Source: DLKC01 sp002478885
Lineage (GTDB): Bacteria; Bacteroidota; Bacteroidia; Chitinophagales; Chitinophagaceae
Assembly: GCA_046329585.1 (NCBI GenBank)
Contig: JAXLUI010000001.1
Location: forward strand, 1,488,001 to 1,552,000
Direction of reading: 5' to 3'
DNA: 64,000 nucleotides
Shown here: positions 33,682 through 42,187 of the stretch, piece by piece
Layout: each line of letters starts with the position of its first letter
Position numbering within the stretch: position 1 is the stretch's first letter
Translations under genes and position numbers: made by a program
The notes under the pieces: model-generated
Told to the model about the DNA's origin: nothing
What the model saw: the letters and a program-made list of their open reading frames with translations, nothing else
Database searches by the model: none

Positions 33682-34956
33682 TTATTGTGCCACGAATTTC
33701 ATTGTCCAAACAGTACTTGTTCCGTCACCCGCCCTTATCAGCATTTTTTTATCGCTTATTTCCAATACGCGGTATATGTTTACCCCATTTGGCGAATCGG
33801 TGGTGCCAAAGAAGATATTTGGAGTGAGCGGTAGCCTGAATTGAGCAAGGCCTGCAACACCGCTAACAGGTGTAAAAGAGAAGTCAATATTGCTATAAGA
33901 AAGATCATCACCACATGAATAGGGTGGTGCGATGAATGTACTGCCATTGGCATTATAGCTTATCTTTTTATCTGCAGTGAATGTATACTCATCGTCTACC
34001 TGGCAGTCAGCCAAAGGACCACCTGCAAAATAAGAAGACGGGCTTGCTTCAATACCGACGGTAATTGGAGCAGGGTCTGCGGCATCAAAACGCCATTTAT
34101 GGGCAGCAAGCATTGTAAGGACCTGGTCTGCAGTAAGTTTAACTACCTTTTTCAATTTAACCTGTACCAATGCGCCGTCTGCGAGCGTCCCCCTTATCAC
34201 CATGTTTTCGTTATCGTAACTGATTACCGTGTATTTGTTATCTTTTACGATGTCATTCGTTCCTATAAAAGGGTGCCTGTCAGAGCCTTCGATAGGATCA
34301 AGTGTAATCACAGGATCCTGGCCTTCTTTTATGACAACGTGATATTTGGGCGCATTGGGAATACCGGGTTGGCAGGAGTACCCTGATTGTACATCAAAAG
34401 TAAAATCATTGGCTTTGTAGGTGAGACTTCCATCAGACCCGAAAATGTACACGTCATCAGACTGGCAGGAGGCCGGCGCACCTGTAAAATACACCTGCGT
34501 TGCGTCGGGCGAAAGCACTTTAATAGCATCGCCATCGTTACTCCATGTCCATTCTTTACTGTTACCACAGTCTGTAAGCGTTTTAAAGAATTCAAATTTG
34601 CATGCACCTTCGATGTAAATCTTTTTTGTTACAGAATTATTACCATTGCTGCCTACTGAAGTAAGCCGGACATCGTATGTGCCGCCTCCTGAATAGTAAT
34701 GTAACGGGCTGGCTATACCGGAAAGTTGGGTATTGTCGCCAAAATCCCATTGATAAAGAAATGCCTCTGTGCTGTTATTTGTGAAGCTGATGCCTATAGG
34801 GTAAGGCAACGTGTCTGAAGATGCTGCATTTTCTATAAAAGAAAAGTCGGCAACGGATGCCGTACCCGTTAGCGAAGCTGTTGTTTTTGAGCACCCCGAA
34901 TTAACCAGGGCAGATACACACATTGACAAAGCAATGATCAAATATTTATTTTTCAT
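33682..34956 (-). CDS. PKD-domain surface lipoprotein
   Basis: A 424-aa lipoprotein (lipobox ALVNSG-Cys22). A PKD domain follows (about 35-115: YQWDFGDNTQLSG, YSGGGTYDVRLTSVG). The rest shows two related halves, each with a Trp-rich start (KEWTWSNDGDAIK and HKWRFDAADPAPI), a CQ-DD motif (SCQSDDVYIF and DCQVDDEYTF) and a Y-SC motif, so an internal duplication is likely. By position between SusD and GH16 it is probably a surface glycan-binding protein similar in role to SusE/SusF, but no binding residues can be assigned. Confidence 0.7.
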   Translation of the reverse strand: MKNKYLIIALSMCVSALVNSGCSKTTASLTGTASVADFSFIENAASSDTLPYPIGISFTNNSTEAFLYQWDFGDNTQLSGIASPLHYYSGGGTYDVRLTSVGSNGNNSVTKKIYIEGACKFEFFKTLTDCGNSKEWTWSNDGDAIKVLSPDATQVYFTGAPASCQSDDVYIFGSDGSLTYKANDFTFDVQSGYSCQPGIPNAPKYHVVIKEGQDPVITLDPIEGSDRHPFIGTNDIVKDNKYTVISYDNENMVIRGTLADGALVQVKLKKVVKLTADQVLTMLAAHKWRFDAADPAPITVGIEASPSSYFAGGPLADCQVDDEYTFTADKKISYNANGSTFIAPPYSCGDDLSYSNIDFSFTPVSGVAGLAQFRLPLTPNIFFGTTDSPNGVNIYRVLEISDKKMLIRAGDGTSTVWTMKFVAQ

Positions 34957-34979
34957 ACAACCAACTTTTGAACGTTTAT

Positions 34980-36491
34980 TTAATAGCCATCGTTTTGTGT
35001 GAGGTTTGGATCTTTATCTATTTCTGACTGAGGTATTGGCATATAACGGTGCTTTGGAAGTATGTTAGTTTTTCCGCTTGCTCTCATTACATTGATAAAA
35101 TAATTTTCATCGGGGTATCTCAAGAGATCATACCACCTGTGCATTTCAAAGGCAAATTCATGCCGGCGTTCATTAAAGACAGCATCGAGGTATTGTTGGT
35201 CTGACAGTGCATCGGCCAATGGTGCCAGCCCTGCTCTTGCCCTTACCTGGTCGATATATGGTTTGCCCAGCGTTTTGCCTGCAGCCTCTGCATAAATCAG
35301 CAACACTTCAGAATAACGGATGAACGGCACATTTAAAGCACAACTCCAGCCACCGACGTCGCCTTCCGTGTTATAAACAGGAACAAAATACTTGCGCACA
35401 TTAAAACCATAAGGTGAGCCGACCAGCGAAGCCGGTTGTGTGTATTTGAGTGAGTCTTCGGTATCGCCCGGCATCCACATAGAAGATGGCCTGCGTTTAT
35501 CAACAATTGTGTTGATATCAGATGGATTGGTTCGTTCGTAAGACTGAACGAAGTTGAGCGTTGGCACATTCCACCCATAACCACCGGAGGCTACTATATA
35601 TTGAAATCGCGGGCCAAAAAAAGTGTTCAGTTTTTGGCCCTGGCCATAGTCGCTAAAGGTTTGATTTCCGTTGCGATATTGTATTTCAAAAACTGACTCT
35701 TTGCCATTTTCGTTTTGCAATTTGAAATTATGGGCATAGTTATCCCACAGGCTGTATTGGTTGCTGTTAATTACTTCGAGTGCCTTTGCTGCCGCATTAG
35801 ATTTGTCGCCCATCCACAAATAAACATTAGCCATAAGTGCTTTTGCTGCTCCACTGGTAGCCCGCCCTTTTTCATCTGCGGGATAAGAAGAAGGCAGCAC
35901 CGTTTCGGCATCTTTGAGGTCTGCTATAACCTGGTCATAAACGGCTTGTTTGGGACTTCTTGCTATTGTTGAGGCATCTTCCAGCGAGATCACATTTGTG
36001 TAGAGAGGCACATCGCCGTAAAGCCTTACCAGATGAAAATAATACAATGCCCGAAGGAATTTTGCCTCGGCAAGACTACGGTTCCGGATGTCTTCATTCA
36101 TAACTGGAACCAGCGGAATTTTTTCGAGTACAAGATTCGCGCGGTAAATACCAAAATAGCATTGCGACCACATAAGAGAAACAATCGGATTAAATGCATC
36201 CATGGTAAAATTGTCCAGTGCTGCGGTTTCAAGCCCATCTCCACCACCACCGCCACCGAGATCACAGTCATCGCTCATAATATCGCCAAGATGCCACGCT
36301 GCACCATTGTACATTGCCTGAAGCGGTGTGTAGGTTGCGATCACGGCCGTTAGCGCTTCGGCTTCTGTCTGGTAATAATTTTCAACTGTCCTGGTTGGTA
36401 TAGTCTGATCAATCTCCAGGAGACTTTTTTTACACTGAAACGAAATGGAGGCAATCAGTAGTAAACAGACATTTGTTTTAATATATCTCAT
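34980..36491 (-). CDS. SusD/RagB-family nutrient-binding lipoprotein
   Basis: A 503-aa outer-membrane lipoprotein (lipobox-like SISFQC near residue 20) that lids the SusC transporter and binds glycan. Typical SusD blocks are present: NYYQTEAEALTAVIATYTPL, AEAKFLRALYYFHLVRLYGD near residue 140 and VFNERRHEFAFEMHRWYDLL near 460. Two upstream in-frame ATGs (36497 and 36515) would add 2 or 8 residues; the start at MRYIKTNVCLLLIA gives a standard lipoprotein signal. It starts 33 bp after the SusC stop. Confidence 0.92.
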   Translation of the reverse strand: MRYIKTNVCLLLIASISFQCKKSLLEIDQTIPTRTVENYYQTEAEALTAVIATYTPLQAMYNGAAWHLGDIMSDDCDLGGGGGGDGLETAALDNFTMDAFNPIVSLMWSQCYFGIYRANLVLEKIPLVPVMNEDIRNRSLAEAKFLRALYYFHLVRLYGDVPLYTNVISLEDASTIARSPKQAVYDQVIADLKDAETVLPSSYPADEKGRATSGAAKALMANVYLWMGDKSNAAAKALEVINSNQYSLWDNYAHNFKLQNENGKESVFEIQYRNGNQTFSDYGQGQKLNTFFGPRFQYIVASGGYGWNVPTLNFVQSYERTNPSDINTIVDKRRPSSMWMPGDTEDSLKYTQPASLVGSPYGFNVRKYFVPVYNTEGDVGGWSCALNVPFIRYSEVLLIYAEAAGKTLGKPYIDQVRARAGLAPLADALSDQQYLDAVFNERRHEFAFEMHRWYDLLRYPDENYFINVMRASGKTNILPKHRYMPIPQSEIDKDPNLTQNDGY

Positions 36492-36524
36492 CGACATAAT
36501 AATCGTCTTTAGCATTTGTAATAA

Positions 36525-39500
36525 TTAGAAGTCAACCGTAATACCGCCGAGGAAAGTCCTGGCCTGGGGATAAAACCCGTAATCGACGCCGCCTCCAACT
36601 TCAGGATCAAGCCCTGAATATTGTGTGAAGGTTAGCAGGTTTTGAATACTGCCGTAAAGCTGAATTTTACCAAGCCCTGCAACTTTTGCCCATTTATCCG
36701 GGAGACTGTAAGCAAGCCGCACGTTCTTTATGCGTAGGTAAGAGGCATTCTCCACAAACCGGTCGGATACGCGGTTGTTTCCGTTAGGATCGTTAAGAAT
36801 AAGCCGCGGCATAGAATTGCTTGTACCCGGTCCTGTCCAGCGGTTGATAACATCTTTAGAATAATTGCCATTGCTAACACCACCTTCTGTGTACCAGCGC
36901 GTGAAGTTGAGTACCTTATTGCCTTGTGAGCCCTGGATAAAAACGCGTAGCTCAAAGCCTTTATAAGTGATCGTATTATTAAGGCCGAAAGTGAACTTAG
37001 GAAAAGAATTGCCAAGGTTCGTGCGATCCTTTTCATTGATAATACCATCGTTATTGATGTCTTTGAATTTTATATCTCCCGGCGCTGTACTGTTCGTTGG
37101 GTCGGTACCCGGAGTTTGTACCGCACTTTTAGCAATCTCTTCCTGTGTTTGGAAGATACCGTCTGTTTGAAATCCATAAAAGAAATCTGCCGGCATGCCG
37201 ATATCAGTTCTTAAACTACCTCCTGAAATCCGGGCAAAGCCTTTGTCAAAAGAAGTACCTAGCCCAAATGAGATCACCTCGTTCTTAAATGTGCTCATCA
37301 CAAGGTTTGCGTTCCAGTTTAATTTTTTAGATGACAGTATGGTTCCGGAGACCGTAAGGTCAATACCCCGGTTTTGCAATATGCCCGTGTTATATGGCAC
37401 TGAAACATAATTACCTGAAACATTGATCGGCACTACATACAGTATAAGATCTTTTGAACGTTTCTGGTAAAAGTCAAGCGCAATTGTTAGTTTGCTTTTG
37501 AAGAGTGATGCATCAATACCGATATCGAGTTGCTCATTCTTTTCCCACTTAATATCAGGATTCGAAGGAGCTGTAGGCGCAGCTCCCTGGTTAGCACCCT
37601 CAGTGCCGGAACTATTGCCCAGTGGATATTGGAAACCCTGGTCTATGCGCGTAAGGTAGCTATAGGGAATAACATTGGGATTGCCGGTGTAGCCAAAACT
37701 GCTCCTGATCTTCAAATCAGTTATCCAGTCAATTTCTTTTACAAAGCTTTCCTCTGAGATTCTCCATGCCAATGAGAAAGAAGGGAAAAAAGCGAACTTA
37801 TTTGCAGGCGCAAAATTTGAGCTGCCATCTCTCCGCAAAGAGCCTGTGAAGTAAACCTTGTTATCATATGTGTAGTTCAGCCTGCCTATGTAAGAAATAA
37901 ACCTGGAGGTTACATCGTCCTGGCTGTAATTGCTTATCTGGCTTACGTTCTGCGGAAGAAAAACTGCATTGTTTAATACCGGTATCTGGTAGTTAAAGAT
38001 TCCGCTTCTTCCTCCGGATAATATCGAATATTGCGTTTCCTGGAAAGTATAACCAGCTAGCGCATTAAAGCGGTGTTTGGTTTTAATTGTCTTATCGTAG
38101 GTAAGCGTGTACTCAGCCAGATAATCCGGTATGGTAACCTTAGTCTGGCCATAGCCATCTATTGTTATTGGCTGGCCACCTGAAGAAGGTGTTGCGGGTG
38201 AAAATGACTTTACATCGTTGTAAGCATAGTCAGCACCAAAGGTTGTTTTAAATTTCAGCGCTTTTATTATTTCCCACTCGGCAAAAACGTTTCCCGTGAC
38301 CCTGTATTTAGTATTGCTTGTTTTTGGAACTTCCAGGTTATATACCGGGTTTGGTTCGCTAAAGCCATCGATATTGCCGTTGCCGCCTGCATAAGTGCCA
38401 TCTGCATTTCGTGGCGTTACCGTTGGCGGTGATGTTAGCGCCAATATAATCACGCTGTTAAATGCGGAGTAAGTATCTGCCCCATGTTCAATGAACTTAC
38501 TTAATGAGAGTGTATTTCCGAGTTTGATCTTATTATTCACTTTCACGTCGCCATTGAAACGCAGGTTAAATCTTTCAAAATCGGTATTGTAAACGATGCC
38601 ATCCTGTTTCAGGTACCCTGCCGAAAGCATATAAGTTGCTTTGTCAGAACCACCCGATGCAGTAAGGCTTACACTTTGAATAGCGGCTTTCCTGAAAATT
38701 TCATCCAGCCATTTTGTCCCTTCACCATACTGTTGTTCAATGGCATCCGGATTGGCAAGTTTAGGAATTACATCCAATCCACTGGCAATTCTTGCTTCAC
38801 TGTTGAGTATAGCATACTCCCTCGCGTTCAACATCTCTGGTAATTGCCAGGCCTGCTGCAACCCACGATATACATCAACGCTCATTTTGGACTGCCCCGC
38901 TTTACCTCTTTTTGTGGTGATCATTATTACGCCATTCGAAGCCCTTACGCCATATATGGAAGATGCAGCTGCGTCTTTCAGCACATCGATGGATTCAATG
39001 TCATTTGTACCAAAAGAATTTAATACGTTGTCTGCCCCCTGGTCGGGCAACGGATAGCCATCTACAACGATCAACGGGTTATTCGTGCCTGTAAGCGAGG
39101 TAATGCCCCGTATTCTTATCTGTGTGCCACCGGTGCCACCGGGCGCACCGCTGCCCTGCACAATTGTAACGCCGGAAACCTTCCCCTGTAATGCCTGCGC
39201 AGCGTCTGCAACAGGCGTTACTGCAATTTCTTTTGCATTTAAAGAAGATATTGCCGTGGTTAATTCTTTTCTTTTTCGCGTGCCATATCCCACCACCACC
39301 ACATCATTCAGTGTGCCTGAAGTAGCTGTCATCTGCACCTGAATATTGGTATTTGAGCCAACGACAATCTCCTGCGGGGCATAGCCTATTATTGTAAAAA
39401 CCAATACGTCGCTATCATTGGCTACGTTTATTTTAAAGGACCCCGTTCTGTCGCTTGTTGTACCAAGTTTTGTTCCTTTAATAACAATGTTGACGCCTTC

Positions 39501-40010
39501 AACAGGCAGCCCGGTTTTTTGATCGAAGATGAGGCCCGTTAGCGTTCTAACCGGTGCAGCTACCTCCACTTCATTGAACGCGAAATCGGGAATAATATCG
39601 CCCGGATTTTGCAGTCGCATGGCTGCAACCATTTTTTTAAGCTCATCATTGTTTTTATATATAACATATGTACGAGTAAGCACCTTTTTATAGCGAAGGC
39701 CATAAGGTTTCAAGAGTTCATCAAGAAAATCTTCCACACCTTTGTATTTGCTCACATCCATGTACAGTTTTACATCGGGCAGAATATTCGACTCATATAC
39801 AAAATCAACATCGAATATCTTTCGTGACTGTGAAAGGATCTGTGGGATAGAACTGTCTTCTTTTTTCTCGTAAGTTTCGACGGATTGCAAATTACCTTCC
39901 CCGTACTGAAAGCCTGAACGGGGCTGAGCAACTGCATTGGCAGGTCTCAATATTGACAGGCAAAACAACACGATAAGGAAAAGTTTCCCTTTTAAACTAA
40001 GTCTCATCAT
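36525..40010 (-). CDS. SusC/RagA TonB-linked transporter with STN domain
   Basis: A 1161-aa outer-membrane receptor. Order of parts: signal peptide (to about residue 29), STN domain (about 53-118, IPQILSQSRKIFDVDFVY ... GLRYKKVLTRTYVIY), carboxypeptidase-regulatory-like domain (about 157-232), plug (about 262-372, with VDGYPLPDQG and SNGVIMITTKRG) and a 22-stranded barrel to the C-terminus. The STN domain is the hallmark of transducers that signal to an inner-membrane FecR. fecR lies 37 bp upstream and the sigma factor beyond that, so transport and induction are coupled. The partner is the SusD gene just downstream. Confidence 0.93.
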   Translation of the reverse strand: MMRLSLKGKLFLIVLFCLSILRPANAVAQPRSGFQYGEGNLQSVETYEKKEDSSIPQILSQSRKIFDVDFVYESNILPDVKLYMDVSKYKGVEDFLDELLKPYGLRYKKVLTRTYVIYKNNDELKKMVAAMRLQNPGDIIPDFAFNEVEVAAPVRTLTGLIFDQKTGLPVEGVNIVIKGTKLGTTSDRTGSFKINVANDSDVLVFTIIGYAPQEIVVGSNTNIQVQMTATSGTLNDVVVVGYGTRKRKELTTAISSLNAKEIAVTPVADAAQALQGKVSGVTIVQGSGAPGGTGGTQIRIRGITSLTGTNNPLIVVDGYPLPDQGADNVLNSFGTNDIESIDVLKDAAASSIYGVRASNGVIMITTKRGKAGQSKMSVDVYRGLQQAWQLPEMLNAREYAILNSEARIASGLDVIPKLANPDAIEQQYGEGTKWLDEIFRKAAIQSVSLTASGGSDKATYMLSAGYLKQDGIVYNTDFERFNLRFNGDVKVNNKIKLGNTLSLSKFIEHGADTYSAFNSVIILALTSPPTVTPRNADGTYAGGNGNIDGFSEPNPVYNLEVPKTSNTKYRVTGNVFAEWEIIKALKFKTTFGADYAYNDVKSFSPATPSSGGQPITIDGYGQTKVTIPDYLAEYTLTYDKTIKTKHRFNALAGYTFQETQYSILSGGRSGIFNYQIPVLNNAVFLPQNVSQISNYSQDDVTSRFISYIGRLNYTYDNKVYFTGSLRRDGSSNFAPANKFAFFPSFSLAWRISEESFVKEIDWITDLKIRSSFGYTGNPNVIPYSYLTRIDQGFQYPLGNSSGTEGANQGAAPTAPSNPDIKWEKNEQLDIGIDASLFKSKLTIALDFYQKRSKDLILYVVPINVSGNYVSVPYNTGILQNRGIDLTVSGTILSSKKLNWNANLVMSTFKNEVISFGLGTSFDKGFARISGGSLRTDIGMPADFFYGFQTDGIFQTQEEIAKSAVQTPGTDPTNSTAPGDIKFKDINNDGIINEKDRTNLGNSFPKFTFGLNNTITYKGFELRVFIQGSQGNKVLNFTRWYTEGGVSNGNYSKDVINRWTGPGTSNSMPRLILNDPNGNNRVSDRFVENASYLRIKNVRLAYSLPDKWAKVAGLGKIQLYGSIQNLLTFTQYSGLDPEVGGGVDYGFYPQARTFLGGITVDF

Positions 40011-40047
40011 AATGCAGTTTTTGGTCGTACCGTTAGAAAATCAAAAA

Positions 40048-40959
40048 TTATGGCTGGCTGATCGTCACGGTCTTGCCGTTAACGTCTACATCAATATGCA
40101 GGTTTAAAGTTGCCCGCAACACGCTGATGAATTCCTCCACATTTGTTGCGCGTAAGTCACCGGAGATTGACCTGCTTAACAATGCAGAGTCAGCAACAAT
40201 TGTTTTATAACCGTAAATATCCTGTATCATTAATGCTACCGCACCTAAAGAGGTATCATCAAAATGATATTCATTTTTTACCCAACCAGAATAGTGTTCT
40301 ATATTTTTCTCACCTGTTACGCTTACGTCCAGGGCAGAATCGATGCGCGCTACTTCTCCAGGCTTAAGCACGATCGATGGCCTTGTAAGTTTTTGTATAA
40401 CAGATACCGATTTACCTTTTACACTTAATTGTACTTTTCCTTCTTCCAGTGCAACCAAAGATTGACGGCGTCGTGTGTTTACGTTAAACTTTGTACCCAG
40501 TACTTCTACATCAACCTGCGATGTATGCACAATAAATTTCTGATGGGTAGTTATTTTCTTTGCCACTTCAAAATATCCCTCCCCGTCCAGCCACACCTGC
40601 CTGTCGCCCTGTTCTTTCCATTGTTGTGGAATCTTTACGGCGGAGTTTGCATTAAGCACCAGTTTCGAGCTATCTGGCAACAGCAAAATTTTTACTTGCC
40701 CGTAGCCCGTTTTATATTCAGTAACCAGTGGCATTGTTTCCTTGTTGCTGAAATACCATGTTGCTCCAACAATCAAGACTACAATGGCAGCCGCCGATAA
40801 AAATAATCTACGCCTTTGCCGGAGCAATACAACAGTTCGATCTATTCCATCGAGTACCGCATCCCAGTTCTCCAATCTTCTTTCTTCAGAAACCGGTTTT
40901 GCTTTAAACTCAAAAGGAAGGCCTTGCTCGTCGCCAACTGTAAATAAATTATTATCCAT
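40048..40959 (-). CDS. FecR-family anti-sigma factor
   Basis: A 303-aa inner-membrane protein: cytoplasmic N-terminus of about 50 residues, one transmembrane helix (about 53-70, LFLSAAAIVVLIVGATWYF), a periplasmic FecR domain (about 85-205, VKILLLPDSSKLVLNANSAV and GEGYFEVAKK) and a C-terminal DUF4974 secretin-like domain (about 230-303). It holds the ECF sigma factor until the STN domain of the SusC transporter reports substrate. It lies 37 bp upstream of susC. Confidence 0.92.
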   Translation of the reverse strand: MDNNLFTVGDEQGLPFEFKAKPVSEERRLENWDAVLDGIDRTVVLLRQRRRLFLSAAAIVVLIVGATWYFSNKETMPLVTEYKTGYGQVKILLLPDSSKLVLNANSAVKIPQQWKEQGDRQVWLDGEGYFEVAKKITTHQKFIVHTSQVDVEVLGTKFNVNTRRRQSLVALEEGKVQLSVKGKSVSVIQKLTRPSIVLKPGEVARIDSALDVSVTGEKNIEHYSGWVKNEYHFDDTSLGAVALMIQDIYGYKTIVADSALLSRSISGDLRATNVEEFISVLRATLNLHIDVDVNGKTVTISQP

Positions 40960-41030
40960 GGATATGTATTACCTATAAGACACATCGCAAACCTTTTTAT
41001 ACTCCTTTTCATTTTCCTTTTAAAAGATTT

Positions 41031-41085
41031 TATGTGCCAGGCATAAGTGCAACTATTAAACAGCTGTTGCGTCGCACACTTCAGC
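41031..41085 (-). repeat. Dispersed element, L copy 16
   Basis: TATGTGCCAGGCATAAGTGC, AAACAGC, TGTTGCGTCGCACACTTCAG. It pairs with R copy 17. Confidence 0.85.
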
Positions 41086-41267
41086 GCCATCAATTACTTC
41101 AGCAATACACTTTTCATTGGCATCATTGTATCAACCTCGGCTTTACGTAATACAATACTTTGCTTACATATTATTGAAACTCCGGTAAGCATTCATTCAT
41201 TGCAGCATATCAAGCTGCAATAGTCTTTGGTATTTTTCTGTTTATTAAAGCCGCACAGAGCGCTACA

Positions 41268-41325
41268 GTACAAGTGTGCGACGCAACGGAAGGTCAGCTG
41301 ATATTACAGCGCAAGGCCCCAAAAA
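41268..41325 (+). repeat. Dispersed element, R copy 17
   Basis: GTACAAGTGTGCGACGCAAC, GGAAGGTCAGCTG, TATTACAGCGCAAGGCCCCA. It lies 3' of the ECF sigma gene. Confidence 0.85.
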
Positions 41326-41365
41326 GTTCAAAACTTTTATAGAATCTTTTGTCCTTGAGATTTGT

Positions 41366-41971
41366 TTAGTGATTTGACGACCTGTACAAAAGTGAAATGG
41401 CGAAAAATAACCGGAGCAGGCCGGCGCTTCTCATTTTTTCCAGTGCTTTTTGTTTGAAGTTTGAAACCGACTGGTAGTTGATGCCCATTACTGCGGCTAT
41501 CTGGTTATGATCCATGCCCGCAAAGTAATGGAGGTATATTACTTCTTTTTGCCGCCTGGGAAGGGTATTCAATAACACGAGCACTTTGTCGTGGAGGGAG
41601 TTATCTTCTTCTTTTTTCATCACGATCTCGTCGTGCGAAAACTCGATATCGGGCTGGCGTGACACCTTTACTTTTAATTGTTGCAGTTGCCGGTTTCTTA
41701 TGTTATTGAGTATCTGCCTGCGAAGTGATGTCATCATATAAGCCTTTACAGACTTTACTTCAGGTAGTTTTGCTCTTTTGGTCCAGAGCTTTATAAAAAG
41801 TTCCTGCACGCTGTCATCCGATAGTGATTCATCACCGAATTGAATTTTCAGCGCGTAGTTATACAGCACAGCAAAAAGCATTTTATGTAATTCGGCAAAT
41901 GCCTGCTCGTCTCCAAGTAAAAATGCCTGCCATTGTTCTCGTAACGCAATATTTTCAGGTGTCTCGGACAT
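41366..41971 (-). CDS. ECF sigma factor (FecI-like)
   Basis: A 201-aa ECF sigma factor with region 2 (about residues 20-90: AFAELHKMLFAVLYNYALK, DDSVQELFIKLWTKRAK) and region 4 (about 130-185: LNTLPRRQKEVIYLHYFAGM, IAAVMGINYQSVSNFKQKAL). It should direct RNA polymerase to the SusCD locus when released by the FecR protein. The start MSETPENIALREQWQ is chosen because a strong promoter (TACGTTTG) lies 31-60 bp upstream of it, which rules out the 37-residue upstream extension. Confidence 0.9.
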   Translation of the reverse strand: MSETPENIALREQWQAFLLGDEQAFAELHKMLFAVLYNYALKIQFGDESLSDDSVQELFIKLWTKRAKLPEVKSVKAYMMTSLRRQILNNIRNRQLQQLKVKVSRQPDIEFSHDEIVMKKEEDNSLHDKVLVLLNTLPRRQKEVIYLHYFAGMDHNQIAAVMGINYQSVSNFKQKALEKMRSAGLLRLFFAISLLYRSSNH

Positions 41972-42001
41972 GTTTTTTGTAAAATATGCTATGAACTTTA
42001 T

Positions 42002-42031
42002 CAAACGTACAAAAAACAAATTGAAAACAAA
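42002..42031 (-). promoter_or_regulatory. Promoter of the ECF sigma gene
   Basis: On the minus strand TTTG (42031-42028), an 18-bp spacer and TACGTTTG (42009-42002), an exact -7 match. Transcription should start near 41996, about 25 nt before the ATG. Confidence 0.75.
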
Positions 42032-42090
42032 TTTGAAGGTGGTTACAAGTCGGGCTGAAAACAGTTGTAACAGCGTGCACACTGCCGAAT

Positions 42091-42131
42091 AAAAAAAACC
42101 GTGAGCACTGAAATAAATTTCAGCGTCACGG
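42091..42131 (-). terminator. Terminator after the 774-aa T9SS cargo gene
   Basis: A long hairpin CCGTGA...CTGAAAT / ATTTCAG...TCACGG (42099-42131) with A8 at 42091-42098 forming a minus-strand T-tract. It separates this gene from the sigma gene. Confidence 0.85.
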
Positions 42132-42187
42132 TTAATTGTTGGCCTGTTAAGGCTGATTGTTTAACTACTGCTTATTTACGAAAGCGT

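Larger units (their letters stand above)
40960..41365. other. Gap between fecR and the sigma gene with a repeat pair
   Basis: The 406-bp gap holds L copy 16 and R copy 17 with about 180 bp between. No gene is supported. In many such loci sigma and anti-sigma genes are close together, so the pair widens this spacing. Confidence 0.55.
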
